Shown: positions 1-11,605 of the stretch, one piece after another
Numbering within the stretch: position 1 is the first letter of the stretch
Layout of the letters: each line of letters starts with the position of its first letter
DNA from: Aplidium turbinatum
Lineage: Eukaryota > Chordata > Ascidiacea > Aplousobranchia > Polyclinidae
Reading direction: 5' to 3'
Length of the DNA: 64,000 nucleotides
Assembly (NCBI GenBank): GCA_918807975.1
Contig: OU964925.1
Coordinates: 11,012,798-11,076,797, forward strand
The notes under the pieces: model-generated
What the model saw: the letters and a program-made list of their open reading frames with translations, nothing else
Databases searched by the model: none
Told to the model about the DNA's origin: nothing
Translations under genes and position numbers: made by a program

Positions 1-49
1 GAAAACTTTCATATGAAATATTCTCGTGACAAATTTAGTGCCAGTGCTC

Positions 50-241
50 CTAGATGAGTGCTAAGAAGATATCAGCAAAGTAGCAGAGCTTGTGATGTCC
101 TACAACATGTGTATTGTTTTGCTCAATCTTTGATTTTGCTGCTCCGCCAGTGTTTGCCTGACTACTTGAATGTGTTTGTATTTTTATGTCGTGTGGATAG
201 GTCTGTGATGGTTGTAGAGTATTTGCAAATGTAGCTTTCAT
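50..241 (-). CDS. Unrecognised 63-codon open frame, possible first exon
   Basis: The frame opens with ATG at 241 and runs 63 codons. It is rich in Ser, Thr, Gln and Asn, with no low-complexity DNA beneath it, and reads more like coding sequence than most short frames here. I recognise no domain. No clear splice donor was found, so it could be the start of a gene leaving the window to the left, or chance. A triplet microsatellite follows it at 248-270. Confidence 0.2.
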   Translation of the reverse strand: MKATFANTLQPSQTYPHDIKIQTHSSSQANTGGAAKSKIEQNNTHVVGHHKLCYFADIFLALI

Positions 242-247
242 TGCTGT

Positions 248-270
248 TAACTGAATAATAATAATAATAA
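248..270. repeat. (AAT)n microsatellite
   Basis: About six tandem AAT triplets, directly upstream of the minus-strand open frame. Confidence 0.85.
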
Positions 271-481
271 CATGTTTTATTTTGCACCCATTGCGACAAC
301 ATAGCCTACAGTAGCCTACACTGCGACCTACATACGCAACACAACAGACGACTGGAATCCCAAAATAAACTTTAAACGTTGGCTGTCATTTCGAACAGTC
401 GAAAATTTCTGTAACAAGTGCTGAAGCTTTTTAATATGATGGATGAAACCCCTGTCATTACATTTGATTTACATTTTGCAG

Positions 482-1004
482 GTGGCAAATTTAAGTCAAG
501 TTGTTGGCAAAAATGCAAGCGATTGTATCAGTGGACTTATTCCAACTATTATTATCGAACACAACACAGTTCAAGTCATGTCGAGAAAAAAGAAAGAAAA
601 AAACGTCGTGAAGTCTAAGCACTCGTTTGGTTGTTCAAAAAAGAATCTGAAAAAGGTTGTTCTTGGTGAGTACCGATAAATGTTTCTACTACGACTAAAT
701 GATTATGTCATAACTATGCCATTTTGTTCTTTTGATTAATGTATGATGTAATTGTGAAGAGTATTGAGTAATGTATGAAAATGTTTTAGTGGTGTACTCG
801 CATTGATGTGAACAACGAACATGGTGGTTAGTAGGCTATGTCGGCATTTATACACTGATTGAACACTTCTTTTTTTACTTTCATGATATAGACATGGTGA
901 TGGCGCACGACAAAGCTGCTGCCGTGCAGCAAATTGATGAAGAGTTTCAGAGTGATTTCGAAATTGGAAGGACAGGCAAGGTGGCCGAAAACGGCAAAAA
1001 CTAA
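482..1004 (+). CDS. 3' exons of an unidentified gene
   Basis: Two exons fit together in phase. Exon 482-665 follows a tttgcag acceptor and ends in phase 1 at a consensus gtgagt donor. Exon 892-1004 follows tatag, supplies the missing two bases and ends in TAA. The first exon encodes a stretch with two isoleucine/valine-rich beta-like segments (LIPTIIIEHNTVQVM), then a lysine-rich basic run (RKKKEKNVVK). The second encodes an acidic, glutamine-containing tail (AVQQIDEEFQSDFE). I do not recognise the family. In-frame sequence continues upstream to an ATG at 443, but that stretch looks like the pyrimidine-rich end of an intron, so the true 5' end is probably farther left or outside the window. 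A polyadenylation signal AATAAA lies at 1496-1501. Confidence 0.5.
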
Positions 1005-1288
1005 CTTTTGGTGAGCTTGTTATATGTTTGAAAGACAACAGCGAATGTGTTGCTTTAGTTGTTGAATAACTACTGTACACGCAATTAGAATGCATTGGAA
1101 CTTGATTATCGCTCTGCGTGGCGCAGAATCGAATGATAAGTTTTTTGTCACGCACGTTGGAAAGAGGGATATTACATTGATATTGCAGATTGTCAATTAA
1201 CTTCGTATTATCCTGGACGACAACTGATCAAAATCCTACACTGTTGCCAAACAGCCCTCTTGAATTAAATATTTTTTTTCATTCGCAG

Positions 1289-1338
1289 GAATTCACAATG
1301 ATAAAGATACACAAGAAAAAGCTGCTGATGTGCAATGA
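1289..1338 (+). CDS. Possible alternative last exon of the gene at 482-1004
   Basis: After a strong poly-T tract and cgcag, this exon supplies the two bases needed to complete the phase-1 codon left by exon 482-665, and reads 16 codons to TGA. Its end (KAADVQ) echoes DKAAAVQ of the exon at 892-1004, so the two could be duplicated, mutually exclusive terminal exons. It is short, so chance cannot be excluded. Confidence 0.3.
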
Positions 1339-1689
1339 ATCTCCATCTATCAATACGATTTGATGTGGCTTGTTTCTAATAAATGTGAAAATATACGAAG
1401 CTCGGCTGTTACTTTGTTTTGTCACAAAGGGAGTAGTGTTGCTTATAAATCCGTGTTGCTGCTGTTCTTTCGCCCAAGGATTAGCTAGGTTCAACAATAA
1501 ACTTTTGGTGATGAGCGAGGTTTAAGTACAGAGACGTTTGGCAAATGTAAATGCCAATGCTGTTCAGATGTTTTATGCACCAGCTTGCTTCGCATGGCCA
1601 GCCTTGGTCAAAGTGCCGGCATCACAATAGTCAATAGGTCAGATGAAGCAGCATCATGGTGCATAAAAGTCAACCAGAATTTAGGCGCC

Positions 1690-2162
1690 AGATGAAGCAA
1701 AATGGTGCACAAGCCATCTTGCCAACGTTGGCCAGATACAGATGCCAACGTTGGCAAGATTAAGCAAAATGGTGCATAAAACATTTTGCCAACGTTGGCA
1801 AGATACAGAAGCCAACGTTGGCTAGATGCAGAAGTCGACGTTGGCTAGATGCAGACGTCAACGGTGGCAAGATGCAGACGCCAACGCTGGCCAGATGCAT
1901 CCAAATGGTGCATAAAACATTTTGCTGACGTTGGCAAGACGCAGAAGCCAATGTTGGCAAGATGCAGAAGCCATCGTTGGCAAGATGCATAATCCAATGT
2001 TGGCAAGATGCAGAAGCCAACGGTGGCAAGATGCAGACGCCAACGCTGGCCAGATGCATCCAAATGGTGCATAAAACATCTTGCCAACGTCGGCGTCTGC
2101 ATCTTGCCAATGTTGCGGCCAACATCTTGCCAATGTTGCCCCAACAATCAATGTTTACTGGG
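1690..2162. repeat. AACGTTGGC-rich array, end of a CCCAG-type TIR element
   Basis: About twenty short units built on the palindromic core AACGTTGG joined by AAGATGCAGAAGCC-like spacers, in both orientations. The right edge ends CAATGTTTACTGGG, the same terminus as the 6.1-kb element at 3735-9856. It abuts sequence matching the middle of the element at 13520-14435, so this copy appears to have inserted into, or recombined with, a copy of that family. Reading frames across it are repeat artefacts. Confidence 0.7.
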
Positions 2163-2771
2163 TAGGCTATCCGTCCATTTACCCATTTCAGTTTTTCTCT
2201 TATAGCGACGAACCATTGTCAGAACTAAATTGTGTAGGCCCACCGGTACAATATAACTTAAATGAAGGCTGATAAATATTTTACAATCTTGAAGGCTAAA
2301 AGAGTCGTAAACAAAAATTCAATCAACAGAAGAACCACAGATGCAATATAGACTTCTAAAGTCTCATGTTGCCCTAATGCACTGTCCCACTTTGCCCTAA
2401 ATACAGCTGTCCCACTTTTCCCCAAAGTATAGCCTTAAGAAAATAACATCTCTGCTGAAACCTGTAAAGTTTTAGGTAAAAGTTGCTTTTGTTACCAACA
2501 AATACTGTCTCAATGTCTAAAATAAAAACAAAGCTACCAACAAATTCGCTTATGCTAACGAATGTGGAAGCTACTTTTCCATCTCTTTCTTATAACAAAC
2601 CATGCCAAAACACATTTTACTTCCTCACGACACGCGTTGTGCTCTGCCAGTCGCCATTTTTCCACAGCAAATACAGTTTATAATTGCCTAACCAGTGCTT
2701 CCGGTTAGAGGGAGCCAAAGACTACAAAACGGGAGAAATCGCGATGTCCCGCTTTGCCCCGTCTTCCCCTA
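2163..2771 (+). mobile_element. Truncated copy of TA-inserting GGGGAAGAC element
   Basis: This stretch is the reverse complement, with high identity, of about 610 bp of the complete element at 13520-14435. It ends in CTTCCCC followed by TA, the family terminus. The other end is missing, replaced by the AACGTTGGC array. No protein coding is apparent; the element looks non-autonomous. Confidence 0.75.
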
Positions 2772-2881
2772 AATGAAAAAAGTGCTCTTTCACTTTTTCC
2801 TAATATACGGCACAGATTGTAGGCTACATAAATGTGAAATATTTTAACTTACCCTATTGTAGGCTAGGCTAAATAACCTAG

Positions 2882-3070
2882 TTGTTGCCAACAATTAGTG
2901 GAGAACGTGGTTTTAGCGCACTAAAACTTGTGAAAAACTGTTTGCCCTTCACCATGACTCAAAACCGATTGAACAGCATATGCATCAACCCAGGCTTTGC
3001 AAAACCTTTATTTGATGCTATGTGTTGGTTCGCCAAAGAGTTGGCTTCAGCTATTCAATTTGTTCAATGA
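2882..3070 (+). pseudogene. hAT transposase C-terminal (dimerisation) fragment
   Basis: The frame contains GERGFSALKLVKNCL followed by an MTQNRLNSI-like stretch, the signature of the hAT C-terminal dimerisation region (family pattern ERxFSxLKxIKxxLRxTM...RLxxL). Only this end of the transposase is visible. No terminal repeats were assigned to this copy. The next 470 bp, to 3547, shows no gene. Confidence 0.7.
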
Positions 3071-4239
3071 ATCACTTTTCGATTCGTTGTTTCGTCAGTT
3101 TTTTTACGTATGCGTAATTTTATGCCATTTCTACTGTAGGCCTAATGTTCTTCTGTGAAGCTAGACTTATTTCAATCTTACTTCTAGCAGTCATGTTGAT
3201 CAACCGATCGTACAAACAGTAGCTGGTCTGGAGAGGGCACTAGATCATGTGCCCCACCCGAAATCGAGACAAAAACTTGTAATTTTTTCCGTGTTTTACA
3301 ATTTTTTTTTAGTTCGCTCAATCATTTAATTGACCTAACCAGCGGCGTAGGAATCGCATGTTTTCAGCAGTAGCCTAGATATAACAGGTGTGAGGTTTTG
3401 TGCCTCTCAAAAACTGAAAAAGTAATACAAAATTCAAAGTAGAACACATTGCTCTCCGAAGTGCAGTAGTCAACAATTGAATTAACCTATTCCAGTGTTT
3501 ATAGAAGTATGAAGTAGCCTAAAATGCACCATGTGTATTGTGGAGACCAGCGTTTCTCAAAGTGGGCGATTTCGAGCGCCAGGGGGGGGCGAAAACATCA
3601 AAGGGTCGATTGGGGGGCGAAAACACTCGAAGGGGGCGAATTTATCAAACCACCAATAACAGTCCAACGCGCAAACCATTTACTGCAAATAGATGAATCC
3701 AACTTGACCGACAATGTATCGCTGCTGCTGCTTGCCCAGTAAACATTTTTCTTTGGCCCAACGTTGGCTGACGGTTGTTCGGGTTGGCTGAGGGTGGTGT
3801 AGTTTTGCCAACTTTGCCAACTTTGGAAATATTTTAATTGATAATACCTACGAAGAATTATTTAAGTTTGCTTTATTGTATTCCTTTTACAATTGTAATG
3901 GGACAATGAAAATGCAAAAAAACTTAGAATTAGAAAGTCGGTCTTGCTAATGTTGGTGTGCAGTTGTACAAAACGTTGGGCCAACGTCATTATTTGCGGA
4001 TGTACTACGGTAATATCTCAATTTTTTTACATTATTGTTTTAAGGAAAAAAAAAAAATTGAAACGTTTTTCTAAATCATGCATCACTATGAGGATCACTA
4101 ATTCTGAACAAAAACACTAATTCGCAAATCAAGGCTGTAGTTTCATCTCGCAATTTTTGCGTGCTCGGTTCATTTTTGTTTTCGTTTTTTTTATTTTATT
4201 TTTGAAACAAAATATGACAACACTGAGCTGAATAATTGT

Positions 4240-4577
4240 ACCACAGTTCCCTTTACCATGTGTTCGTAGGTAAGCACTTTAACCATAGACATCTTATAAC
4301 AACTAGATTGCGCTTGTCCCATCTCGATTGAGAAAATTAAAAAAAATGTCCGCCATTGTTAGTGTCTCGAGCCAATCAGAAGCTACTTTGTCTGTGACCT
4401 GCGATAGTAAAAAACGCGCGAAAACCCCAATGGAGGACATTTGCATTAATTAGCTTCAAAGCTGACGGTGTGACGACATTTGTATTGGCTGACATTTGCA
4501 GTTTTGCACATTGCATTAGCTTCATAGCTGGCAGCTTAGTGCAGGAAAACGCAAGTAGCGCACATAATGAAACTCAG
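4240..4577 (+). promoter_or_regulatory. Possible promoter and first exon of the element's gene
   Basis: A CCAATCAG box at about 4373, GC-richer sequence and a short exon-like stretch ending ATGAAACTCAG before a gtaagg donor at about 4578 precede the DUF4806 exons. This is an inferred promoter only; no TATA box is evident. Confidence 0.25.
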
Positions 4578-5675
4578 GTAAGGGTTGTTTCAGTTGACTC
4601 AGATATATTCTTCAGGGTAAAGTATTAATACTACAAAAAGTGCTTATATTTGATTTAGATCTTAAGAGCATATATTTTAACAAAAAGTAGTGATATTTGA
4701 AGTTCAACAGTTGTCAGCTACATGGCGTGTGTTTGCACTGTGTTTACTTGCCAGTGCATACAATTATTACACTGGACAACATCAAGTTTTTTCCTCAAAT
4801 AAAAATATATGACTTAGATCTTTGCTTTCTCAAACTCCGGTTCTGGCAAATTTCTATTGCAGGCTTTGACTATCCTGGAACTTCAAATTTATCTAATTCT
4901 AGATTTTCGTCACCAACGACTTTGAAATTTTTCAAAATCAAGGACAAAATTCCCCATTTGGTTATGTATTTCTGTGTTGCAAAATTTTTTGAAAACTACG
5001 CACAATTTGTCACAAAAATATCATTAACAGCACAGAATTAGGTCATCAAAAAGTTCACCTATATTATCAAACAATTTTACATAGAGACATGTCAGTTTTA
5101 CAGCTGTGCATGTTTCACAGTACGATCACAATTTGACAATATGCTAATGACTCCATATTAAAATAAGCTTTGCAGAAAGTAAGATCTTCTGCGGACCGGC
5201 TTTTGACAACCACTTCTTTACATCATATTGTGTTTCAGTTTATATCAGAACTTTCTGTAGGTGTTAGTTATATAATTACTAATGCAATGTACCGGTACCA
5301 AGTTGTGCAATTTTGTAAAGAGCGGAACATGCCTGGGGAAGTAATATGTTAACTTTGGTCAAACCATAAAAAACATTTGTCAAAATGGCCACCTTGTGCA
5401 TCGAAATTGCGCTACAAAGGTTTGTTGGAATCAATGGCCACCCTTAAAAGTGATTGAGCAGAATACAGTGTAACTATTCTTTATGAAACAGGTGGGCTAC
5501 ATCTCAATATATTACCGGTACATGTTATATGACTGAAGTTTAATTTTCGAACTCTATGTTCTGATGCTTTCTATAAAATAGCAAATTGTGTTAAAATGCT
5601 TGATTTACCATTATTTTGCACATTCTCCAGTGTCCACTGCTGTTCATTTGAATTATCTGCATTTTTATACCGATT

Positions 5676-5935
5676 GTCTGGCCTAGTGGTTAGCATGTGC
5701 ACCCCCTGTTTGTAGGTATCGGGTTCAAGTTCGGACTGAGTCACACCAAGATGATAAATTGGTACTTCATTCTTGCTAGCTGTGTTGTGTTAGAATGAAG
5801 TAAGGGTAAGTTTCACACATTGTGCTGCCAGTGACTCGCTACTGATGCAGTAATCTTACTCGAGTAGCTGTGCGGCCCGGATACAAAGCATGCGGCGATG
5901 GGCTTTACTGACCACTCACGACACCTGAACTTAGT
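5676..5935 (+). repeat. tRNA-derived SINE
   Basis: The head has box A-like GGCCTAGTGGTTAGCATG and box B-like GGGTTCAAGTTC at the normal spacing for an RNA polymerase III tRNA-type promoter, then an unrelated body (ACTCGAGTAGCTGTGCGGCC region). It lies inside the 6.1-kb element. The tRNA part does not fold into a complete modern tRNA, so this is a SINE, not a tRNA gene. Confidence 0.6.
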
Positions 5936-6474
5936 ACTTATAATGAGACTTAGTTTTATCTATGAAAGCTTTAACATATATTTTGATATATATATACATA
6001 TTAGATGACTTGTGAAGGGCTGAAAGATGGTGTAAAGAATACACATTACGAAGTGATGTTGAATTGTCATCAACAGATGACAATGAATCACAATCTTCAT
6101 CCAAAGGTGTTTTGCACGAAAAGAGAAAACACAGGTATGTCTATCTAATGTTTGACATAATTGTTAACATGAAACAGCGATTAACTGTTGTAATACTTCC
6201 TATAGGGTTTTACGATACGACACAAGTTAGACCATAATCAGATTAGTACACTTAGTACAGATTACGTTGTTGCATTGTTTCATTGCCCTCCTAAAAAACA
6301 AAGTGCTTTTCCCCCCACAGTCTGCAGTCCTGAAGAAAACGGCTGACCCGGATAAATCGGATATAAAGAATTATCTGCTTCTGTAAAAATTTCTTCCTTG
6401 TTTGTTGATTGTCGCTAGTTTTTCTGTCCTCTTTTCTGAAAACTTTAAAGTGTTTTTGTCCATTTTAAATATAG

Positions 6475-8449
6475 CCTATATCCTAATCGTCATGTGTGGC
6501 ACCTTAAAAAAGATTCTCACCCGGATCTAGTCTCCCCTCCTATTGTCATCTCTCGAGTAACTGACCAAACTTGGTATCGGAGTGGAACCCATGATTGTCC
6601 TCACAGCGGTTGTATTGCAAAAGTAAGAACAGTGCTTTTTATTGGAAAGCAAGCTTTAGCCAACCAGACATTGTGGTTAAGGTTATCAATATTGGGTTAC
6701 AAGCACAAATCTAAGCCCAACTACTAGTAGATATTAAGTATACAGATGCTCACTGTACCAGGATTTACGTTTGCTTACAGAAGGAAAAGTGTTCACTTAT
6801 CTTCAAACAATTCTGACAGAGCAACGTCAAATGAACGTCACTCTTCCTGCTACAACCATAGCGGAATTAAAAACCGTAAACAGCATGCTGGAGAATGAGG
6901 AGACCTATCAGATTGTGGTTAGTGAACACGATATGTTCTTAGTTCTTACTGCGCATTACCTATCTAAAGTTACCCACATTTTTGGTAATACATGAGTTGT
7001 ATGTGTGGGGAGTTAGTTTTTCTATTTAGCCTAAAATGAGTTTAAACTTGAATGAATAAATTCTAAACCATTTAATGTCTGCCTCAACAGGCTTATTGCA
7101 CAATTCATCACACATAATCACATGGTACACACCAATATACAAAAAAATTCATGCTATTGTACGCTGGTAGCCTGGTACGCACCGCGACTGTTTGATGGGG
7201 CTGTTTTAACAATCTCGGCTTATGCATTTCAACATCCATCTGTTCTATTGCAGTTCAAACACTGTGTCGTATAGGAGGAAGAAGCCTATACGACACGGTT
7301 AATCGATTGATGCCTCAGGTGCTGTTAAACGAAGTCGCAAGTTACGTCTCGCGGACAGGGAAGGGGAAAAATAAATTAAGTGGAGAGAAAAAGTTTTCTT
7401 TTGATTCCATGCAAAACTTAAAGAACATGGTTAAGGTAAGTAGTTTGTTTAAGTTTTGTATTCACCTTTTGTTGGTATGATATCGTCTCCAGAAAGAATA
7501 CTTACTGTTCATGATTAATTTTCAATGAAATAACAACCTTGGATATAAGTTTTACAGCATCTGAAGTTTACCTTTTTCGTAATCCTTTTTGTCAATTTGC
7601 TGTTTACTATCCCTGATTAATGCCTCAGTCTAGATCCAGTTGAAAAACACCTGCTGTTTACTCGTGTGCAATAAAAAAGATGAGATTAGAAAATTGATCT
7701 GGCCGATTTCGCAGGGAAGGGTGGCCTTCTCTGCGAAAAGCTCCGGAAGGCCGACCTTCCCGGGTTCGGCGGCTATGTTTATGGTGATGTCCTCGCTTTT
7801 ATTTTCATTACAGCTCTCCTGATGTTCGTGCCACGCACGTGAAACAGACTGTAGAGCAACGTTCTTAACCTTTTCTGACCCGTTACCCCACTTAAGCATG
7901 GTGGGCAATGGGCATCTTAAATCTATTATTTGTCTATTAAATCCCATAACCTTGTCCATTTGCCCTGCAAGCAGTTCAAGGCGTTTATGTCAGAGAAAAA
8001 GTCGCACAAATAAGCAACCTTCGACAAGAACACACTGTTCTGCATCTTCTCGTGAAGACTTCCAAACAGCAGCATAAAATTAATTCCATTCGTACCAATT
8101 TTATTAGTCTTTGGCAATCAATTGAATAGAATAGCCAAACCCAACAATGATTTAAGTTTGATTAAAAATTGGTAATAATTTGCACTGTCCTGCTCATTGC
8201 CCTCTGGAAGACCTCAAACCTCCCCAGATTGAGTAATTACACACAGGTTAAGAGCCGCTGGCCACTGCTGTAGATGATTGTGTCAAAATAAAAATCGATG
8301 TAACATTATTTGGTTACAAAACTGCTTTACTTATAGATGTTGTCCAGAGCAATACGAAATCATGCACTCTACAAGAACTCGACCACAAACTGACGTGGGA
8401 AGACCGCGATGGGGGCCGGCTTAAACGTCTTGCTAAAAAAGTACTGCGG
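6475..8449 (+). pseudogene. DUF4806-domain gene inside the TIR element
   Basis: Exon-like blocks with splice-site flanks lie at 6475-6622, 6781-6917, 7254-7435 and 8337-8449. The second to fourth encode the DUF4806 pattern: a helix with ELKTVNSMLENEETYQ, then TLCRIGGRSLYDTVNRLM, then a lysine-rich helix ending LKNMVK, then AIRNHALYKNS and WEDRDGGRLKR. The IGG core and the terminal RDGGR-R are what I recall of DUF4806 proteins in invertebrates, where the function is unknown. The first block carries His and Cys residues (GTHDCPHSGC) and may be a DNA- or metal-binding part. Phases do not close between the second and third blocks, and the last block changes frame after its first half, so this copy is probably dead or my splice choices are off. 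A further open stretch follows at 8950-9070. Confidence 0.55.
7630..8117 (-). pseudogene. Inverted hAT transposase fragment nested in the TIR element
   Basis: On the minus strand, FLSKVAYLCDFFSDINALN followed by a QGK...DLIDKVMGF stretch matches the central part of SCAND3/ZBED-type hAT transposases (pattern LAYLADIFxHLNxLN...QGxxxN...DKIxAF). Orientation is opposite to the flanking hAT remnants, so it is a separate insertion. Only the central region is visible. Confidence 0.55.
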
Positions 8450-9279
8450 GTATGTTCATTTGTTCTCTCCGTCACTGACAAATCGTTACTATTCTCTCAA
8501 TAAGGGCAATAAAAGCATTTTTATTTACTAAACCAGCGATTAGTTTATTACTGGAGCAGAACTTCAAGAAATATGCACACATTTTAAGACTTGACTTCGA
8601 AGATCTATCAAACGATAACAATAATAATTTGCACTGGTTAGAGAAGGCAAACTACATTAACACGATTAACGAATGTGCATTAATGTTAGAGGTTAATAGA
8701 ACATAACAGTATACCCATTCCCCACCCCATCGTATAGGCTACGAATTACAGAATTAAAACATACTGAGGAATGTTAGGATGTATTAAAAAAATGCTTGTT
8801 ATTGTAAAATAACCGGGTGTTGCATACACATATCCATGAGATATGTAGCAATTAGAGTCTGTTCTTTCGCGGTGCTGTAAACACGATCTAATTTGCACTG
8901 TACACTGTACAGTATATTTTCTTTATATATGTTGCATATTGTTTTATAGGTACTTGCGTTTGAGGCCGCCACAGATCACGTTGTTACATCCAGGCGCAGT
9001 CTTCTGATGAGGCATGAAGTACCTCAGTCCACTGTGTTTTTAGACTTTTGTGCATGTCTTGTCGTAGCTGTGAATTGTGCATGGGTGGTGCATTTTACCA
9101 TTCGAATAAATGTATTTTTCAACAACTTTACGTTTGTTTACATCATTGACTTAAATTTGCTCAGTATAAGAAGATGATCATCGTATTGGCATATGGATCA
9201 TTAGGACAGTGTCAACTTTAAATTGCAGGTTAAGTTTAACCAACGTTGCTCAACTACAACGATTAGTGCAAAATATGTA

Positions 9280-9830
9280 TGACCAACTGCGACGAAAGGT
9301 GCAAAGTGCGTTTGGCCAGCGTAGGTACCAACGATGAACTACGTTGGCAGTAGAGTTGGGATTACGTAGGCCCAAAGATTTTAAAATAAGTCGGCTCAAC
9401 TGCGACGAATGGTGCAAAATACGTTGGGCCATCGTAGGGTACCAACGATTAACTACGTTGGGTGTAGAGTTGGGATAACGTTGGCCCAAATATTTTAAAG
9501 AAGTTGTCCCAACTGCGACGAATGGTGCAATATACGTTGGGCCATCGTAGGGTACCAACGATTAACTACGTTGGGTGTAGAGTTGGGATAACGTTGGCCC
9601 AAATATTTTAAAGAAGTTGTCCCAACTGCGACGAATGGTGCAAAATACGTTGGGCCATCGTAGGGTACCAACGATTAACTACGTTGGGTGCAGAGTTGGG
9701 ATAACGTTGGCCCAAATATTTTAAAGAAGTTGTCCCAACTGCGACGAATGGTGCAAGATACGTTGGGTCAACTTCGGCCACAACGTAGTGCCAACGGAGG
9801 AGCATTATTTTACCAACTGTCACACTACGT
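9280..9830. repeat. Tandem repeat, 113-bp unit
   Basis: Five units with a 113-bp period, anchored by AACTGCGACGAATGGTGCAA at 9398, 9511, 9624 and 9737. Each unit carries several ACGTTGGG/CCCAACG motifs. It forms the right subterminal region of the 6.1-kb element. Frames on both strands across it are repeat artefacts. Confidence 0.9.
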
Positions 9831-9915
9831 TGGGCCGAAGTACAATGTTTGCTGGGTGGATATGTGCATTTTGTTCATAATATGAGAACAAGAAGAAATT
9901 TTTTTTGCGTTCAGT

Positions 9916-10722
9916 CTTCCGTCAAATATTCGGGTATCAAGCATCTTTAATGCACTGAAAAACTTCTACGAAAAGAAAGGGATTCCACTGAAGAATATTC
10001 TATAATGCGCATTGCGTATAACTGACGGTGCTCCGGCAATGGTTGGAAATCATCGAGGGTTCATTGCACTGATGAAAAGAGCAATACATTGTGTAATTCA
10101 CAGTCAGCATTTGGTTGCCCGTAATCTCAGTCCTGAACTGCATGAATTACTGAATATTGTGATAAAATGAGTCAACAAGATAAAAGCGCAGGTGAAAATG
10201 TCTTAACTCAGTTTCCCAATTTGAGCAAGAAAGTTATTACAGAAGAGCAACGGCAAAAATACTGCTCACATTTAGACATGCTTCATAAAGACATGAAACT
10301 TCGCTTTGTAGATCTCGTGGACCCCCATGTTCCAAACTGGGTAGTACAACCATTTTCTACCGAACCTACAGACATACTGTAGAAGTGGAACTTCAAGAGC
10401 AGTTTATTGATAGGCAAACATGATGAGTGATGGCAAACATGATGAGTCAAGAGTGAAATTCAGAAATGATAGATACGATTTGTTTTGGTGCCTGGTTGCT
10501 GGCAAATATGAGCTTCTCTGGAAAAAAGTTTGAATGTGGATTTTGTCGTTTCCTACTTTATATATGGTTGAAAAGGGGTTTTCGGCTGTGACATTGATGC
10601 TTTCAAAGCAAAGAAATCGCTTGCTAGTTCATAAACGGGGTGATCTTCGACTCTATCTTACGAAGATGTCGCCAAACATTTCCAAACTTTGTAAAAGTCG
10701 CCAAGCTCATCCATCCCATTGA
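9916..10722 (+). pseudogene. hAT (SCAND3/ZBED-like) transposase remnant
   Basis: Three stretches on the plus strand follow the family order. About 9950-10160 gives ITDGAPAMVGNHRGFIALM and IHCVIHSQHLVARNLS, the catalytic-region block. 10230-10380 gives HLDMLHKDMKLRFVDL. 10534-10722 gives FPTLYMVEKGFSAV, the C-terminal dimerisation block. Stops separate the stretches. This is the remaining coding part of the hAT whose termini are at 3548 and 10886. Confidence 0.75.
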
Positions 10723-10894
10723 ACATTATCATGTTACTGTCAATTTCGTTGATTAAATTTCAAAAACTAAATTTGTCTATCACTCTATTATTATCAATGT
10801 TTATTTTACTTGACAGAATTAGGGGGGCGAAATTTTACTTCAATAACGAAAAGGAGGCGATGGACCAAAAAGTTTGAGAAACATTGGTGTAGAC

Positions 10895-11605
10895 CAACCT
10901 ACTAGACCTATATGCTAAGGTGGTGACACAGCGAACGGGTAGCCTATATAAAACTTCCCAGAAAGATTATACAAGACTGATACAACTTTCGTCAATGGTG
11001 TGCTATTAAAATCATGTGCCATAAGTTTTTGCAAGTTATATCACATGTGTGACGTGTAGTCTAGTCATAGGCTTAATAGTGAGATTGCAACGCTTCTAGC
11101 TCATGAGACAATTTTAAAACATCGAATTGATTGTTTCAAGCTTTATTGGGATTGGAAACACTTTCAATATCATCAAAATTGGGAAAAGCATCAATTTGTT
11201 GTCATGTTGATGCTAAAACTAATAATTTTTAGTCGAAAGGTTGGTGCGTTTGGAATTGGGTAAAAAGGTTAGACAAAAATACCTAGCTAAAGTATAAAAA
11301 TCTACTGTTAGCCATGTTGCTAATCAATCGAAAATTGGACTACACATTCTCCTCTATTCCTTCACTTGGACAAATCGAAAATAAATGCAGGCTAATTAAA
11401 AAAAGTGAAAAGATTGATTGGAAACTGAATTAAAATTCCTTTCATTTCATCTTTTGCTTTCAATGTGGTTTGATAGTTGCTGTCATGTATTCAATGCAAG
11501 AAGATTATTTTTACGAAACAACCTTGCTACATTTTTACGTGCTCTTAAAAAGAAGAAAAAGGTAAAGGTGGTTCCATACTTGATTCAAGTGTAGGGTATG
11601 AGAAG
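10895..11605. other. No gene seen
   Basis: AT-rich sequence without a convincing exon, repeat or hairpin. Confidence 0.5.

Larger units (their letters stand above)
3735..9856. mobile_element. 6.1-kb TIR element (CCCAGYAAACA ends) carrying a DUF4806 gene
   Basis: The left end starts CCCAGTAAACATTTTTC and the right end is the inverse of CCCAGCAAACATTGTAC. Both ends continue into subterminal repeats containing GGCCCAACGTTGG and related AACGTTGG palindromes (left 3760-4000, right 9237-9840). Between them lie gene-like exons at 6475-8449 on the plus strand, a tRNA-like SINE and an inverted hAT fragment. The target duplication is not clear: flanks are ...cttg and tgga..., which would allow only a 2-bp TG. 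The superfamily is not one I can name. The shorter repeat at 1690-2162 shares its terminus. Evidence for the unit is the matching ends, the repeats and its clean interruption of the hAT. Confidence 0.65.
3548..10886. mobile_element. hAT element, 7.3 kb, with a large nested insertion
   Basis: Termini are CAGCGTTTCTCAAA at the left and the inverse of CAATGTTTCTCAAA at the right. An imperfect 8-bp target duplication flanks it (gtggagac / gtgtagac). The element's own sequence is about 1.2 kb (3548-3734 and 9857-10886); the middle is the separate TIR element at 3735-9856. The right part carries decayed transposase of the SCAND3/ZBED-like (Buster) type. The element is broken and cannot be autonomous. 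Confidence 0.8.

Noticed and set aside
1760-2272. Open frames of 60-120 codons on both strands
   Set aside because: All derive from the AACGTTGGC array and its repeated spacers.
9250-9885. Open frames in the 113-bp tandem array
   Set aside because: Repeat artefacts; identical peptides recur with the repeat period.
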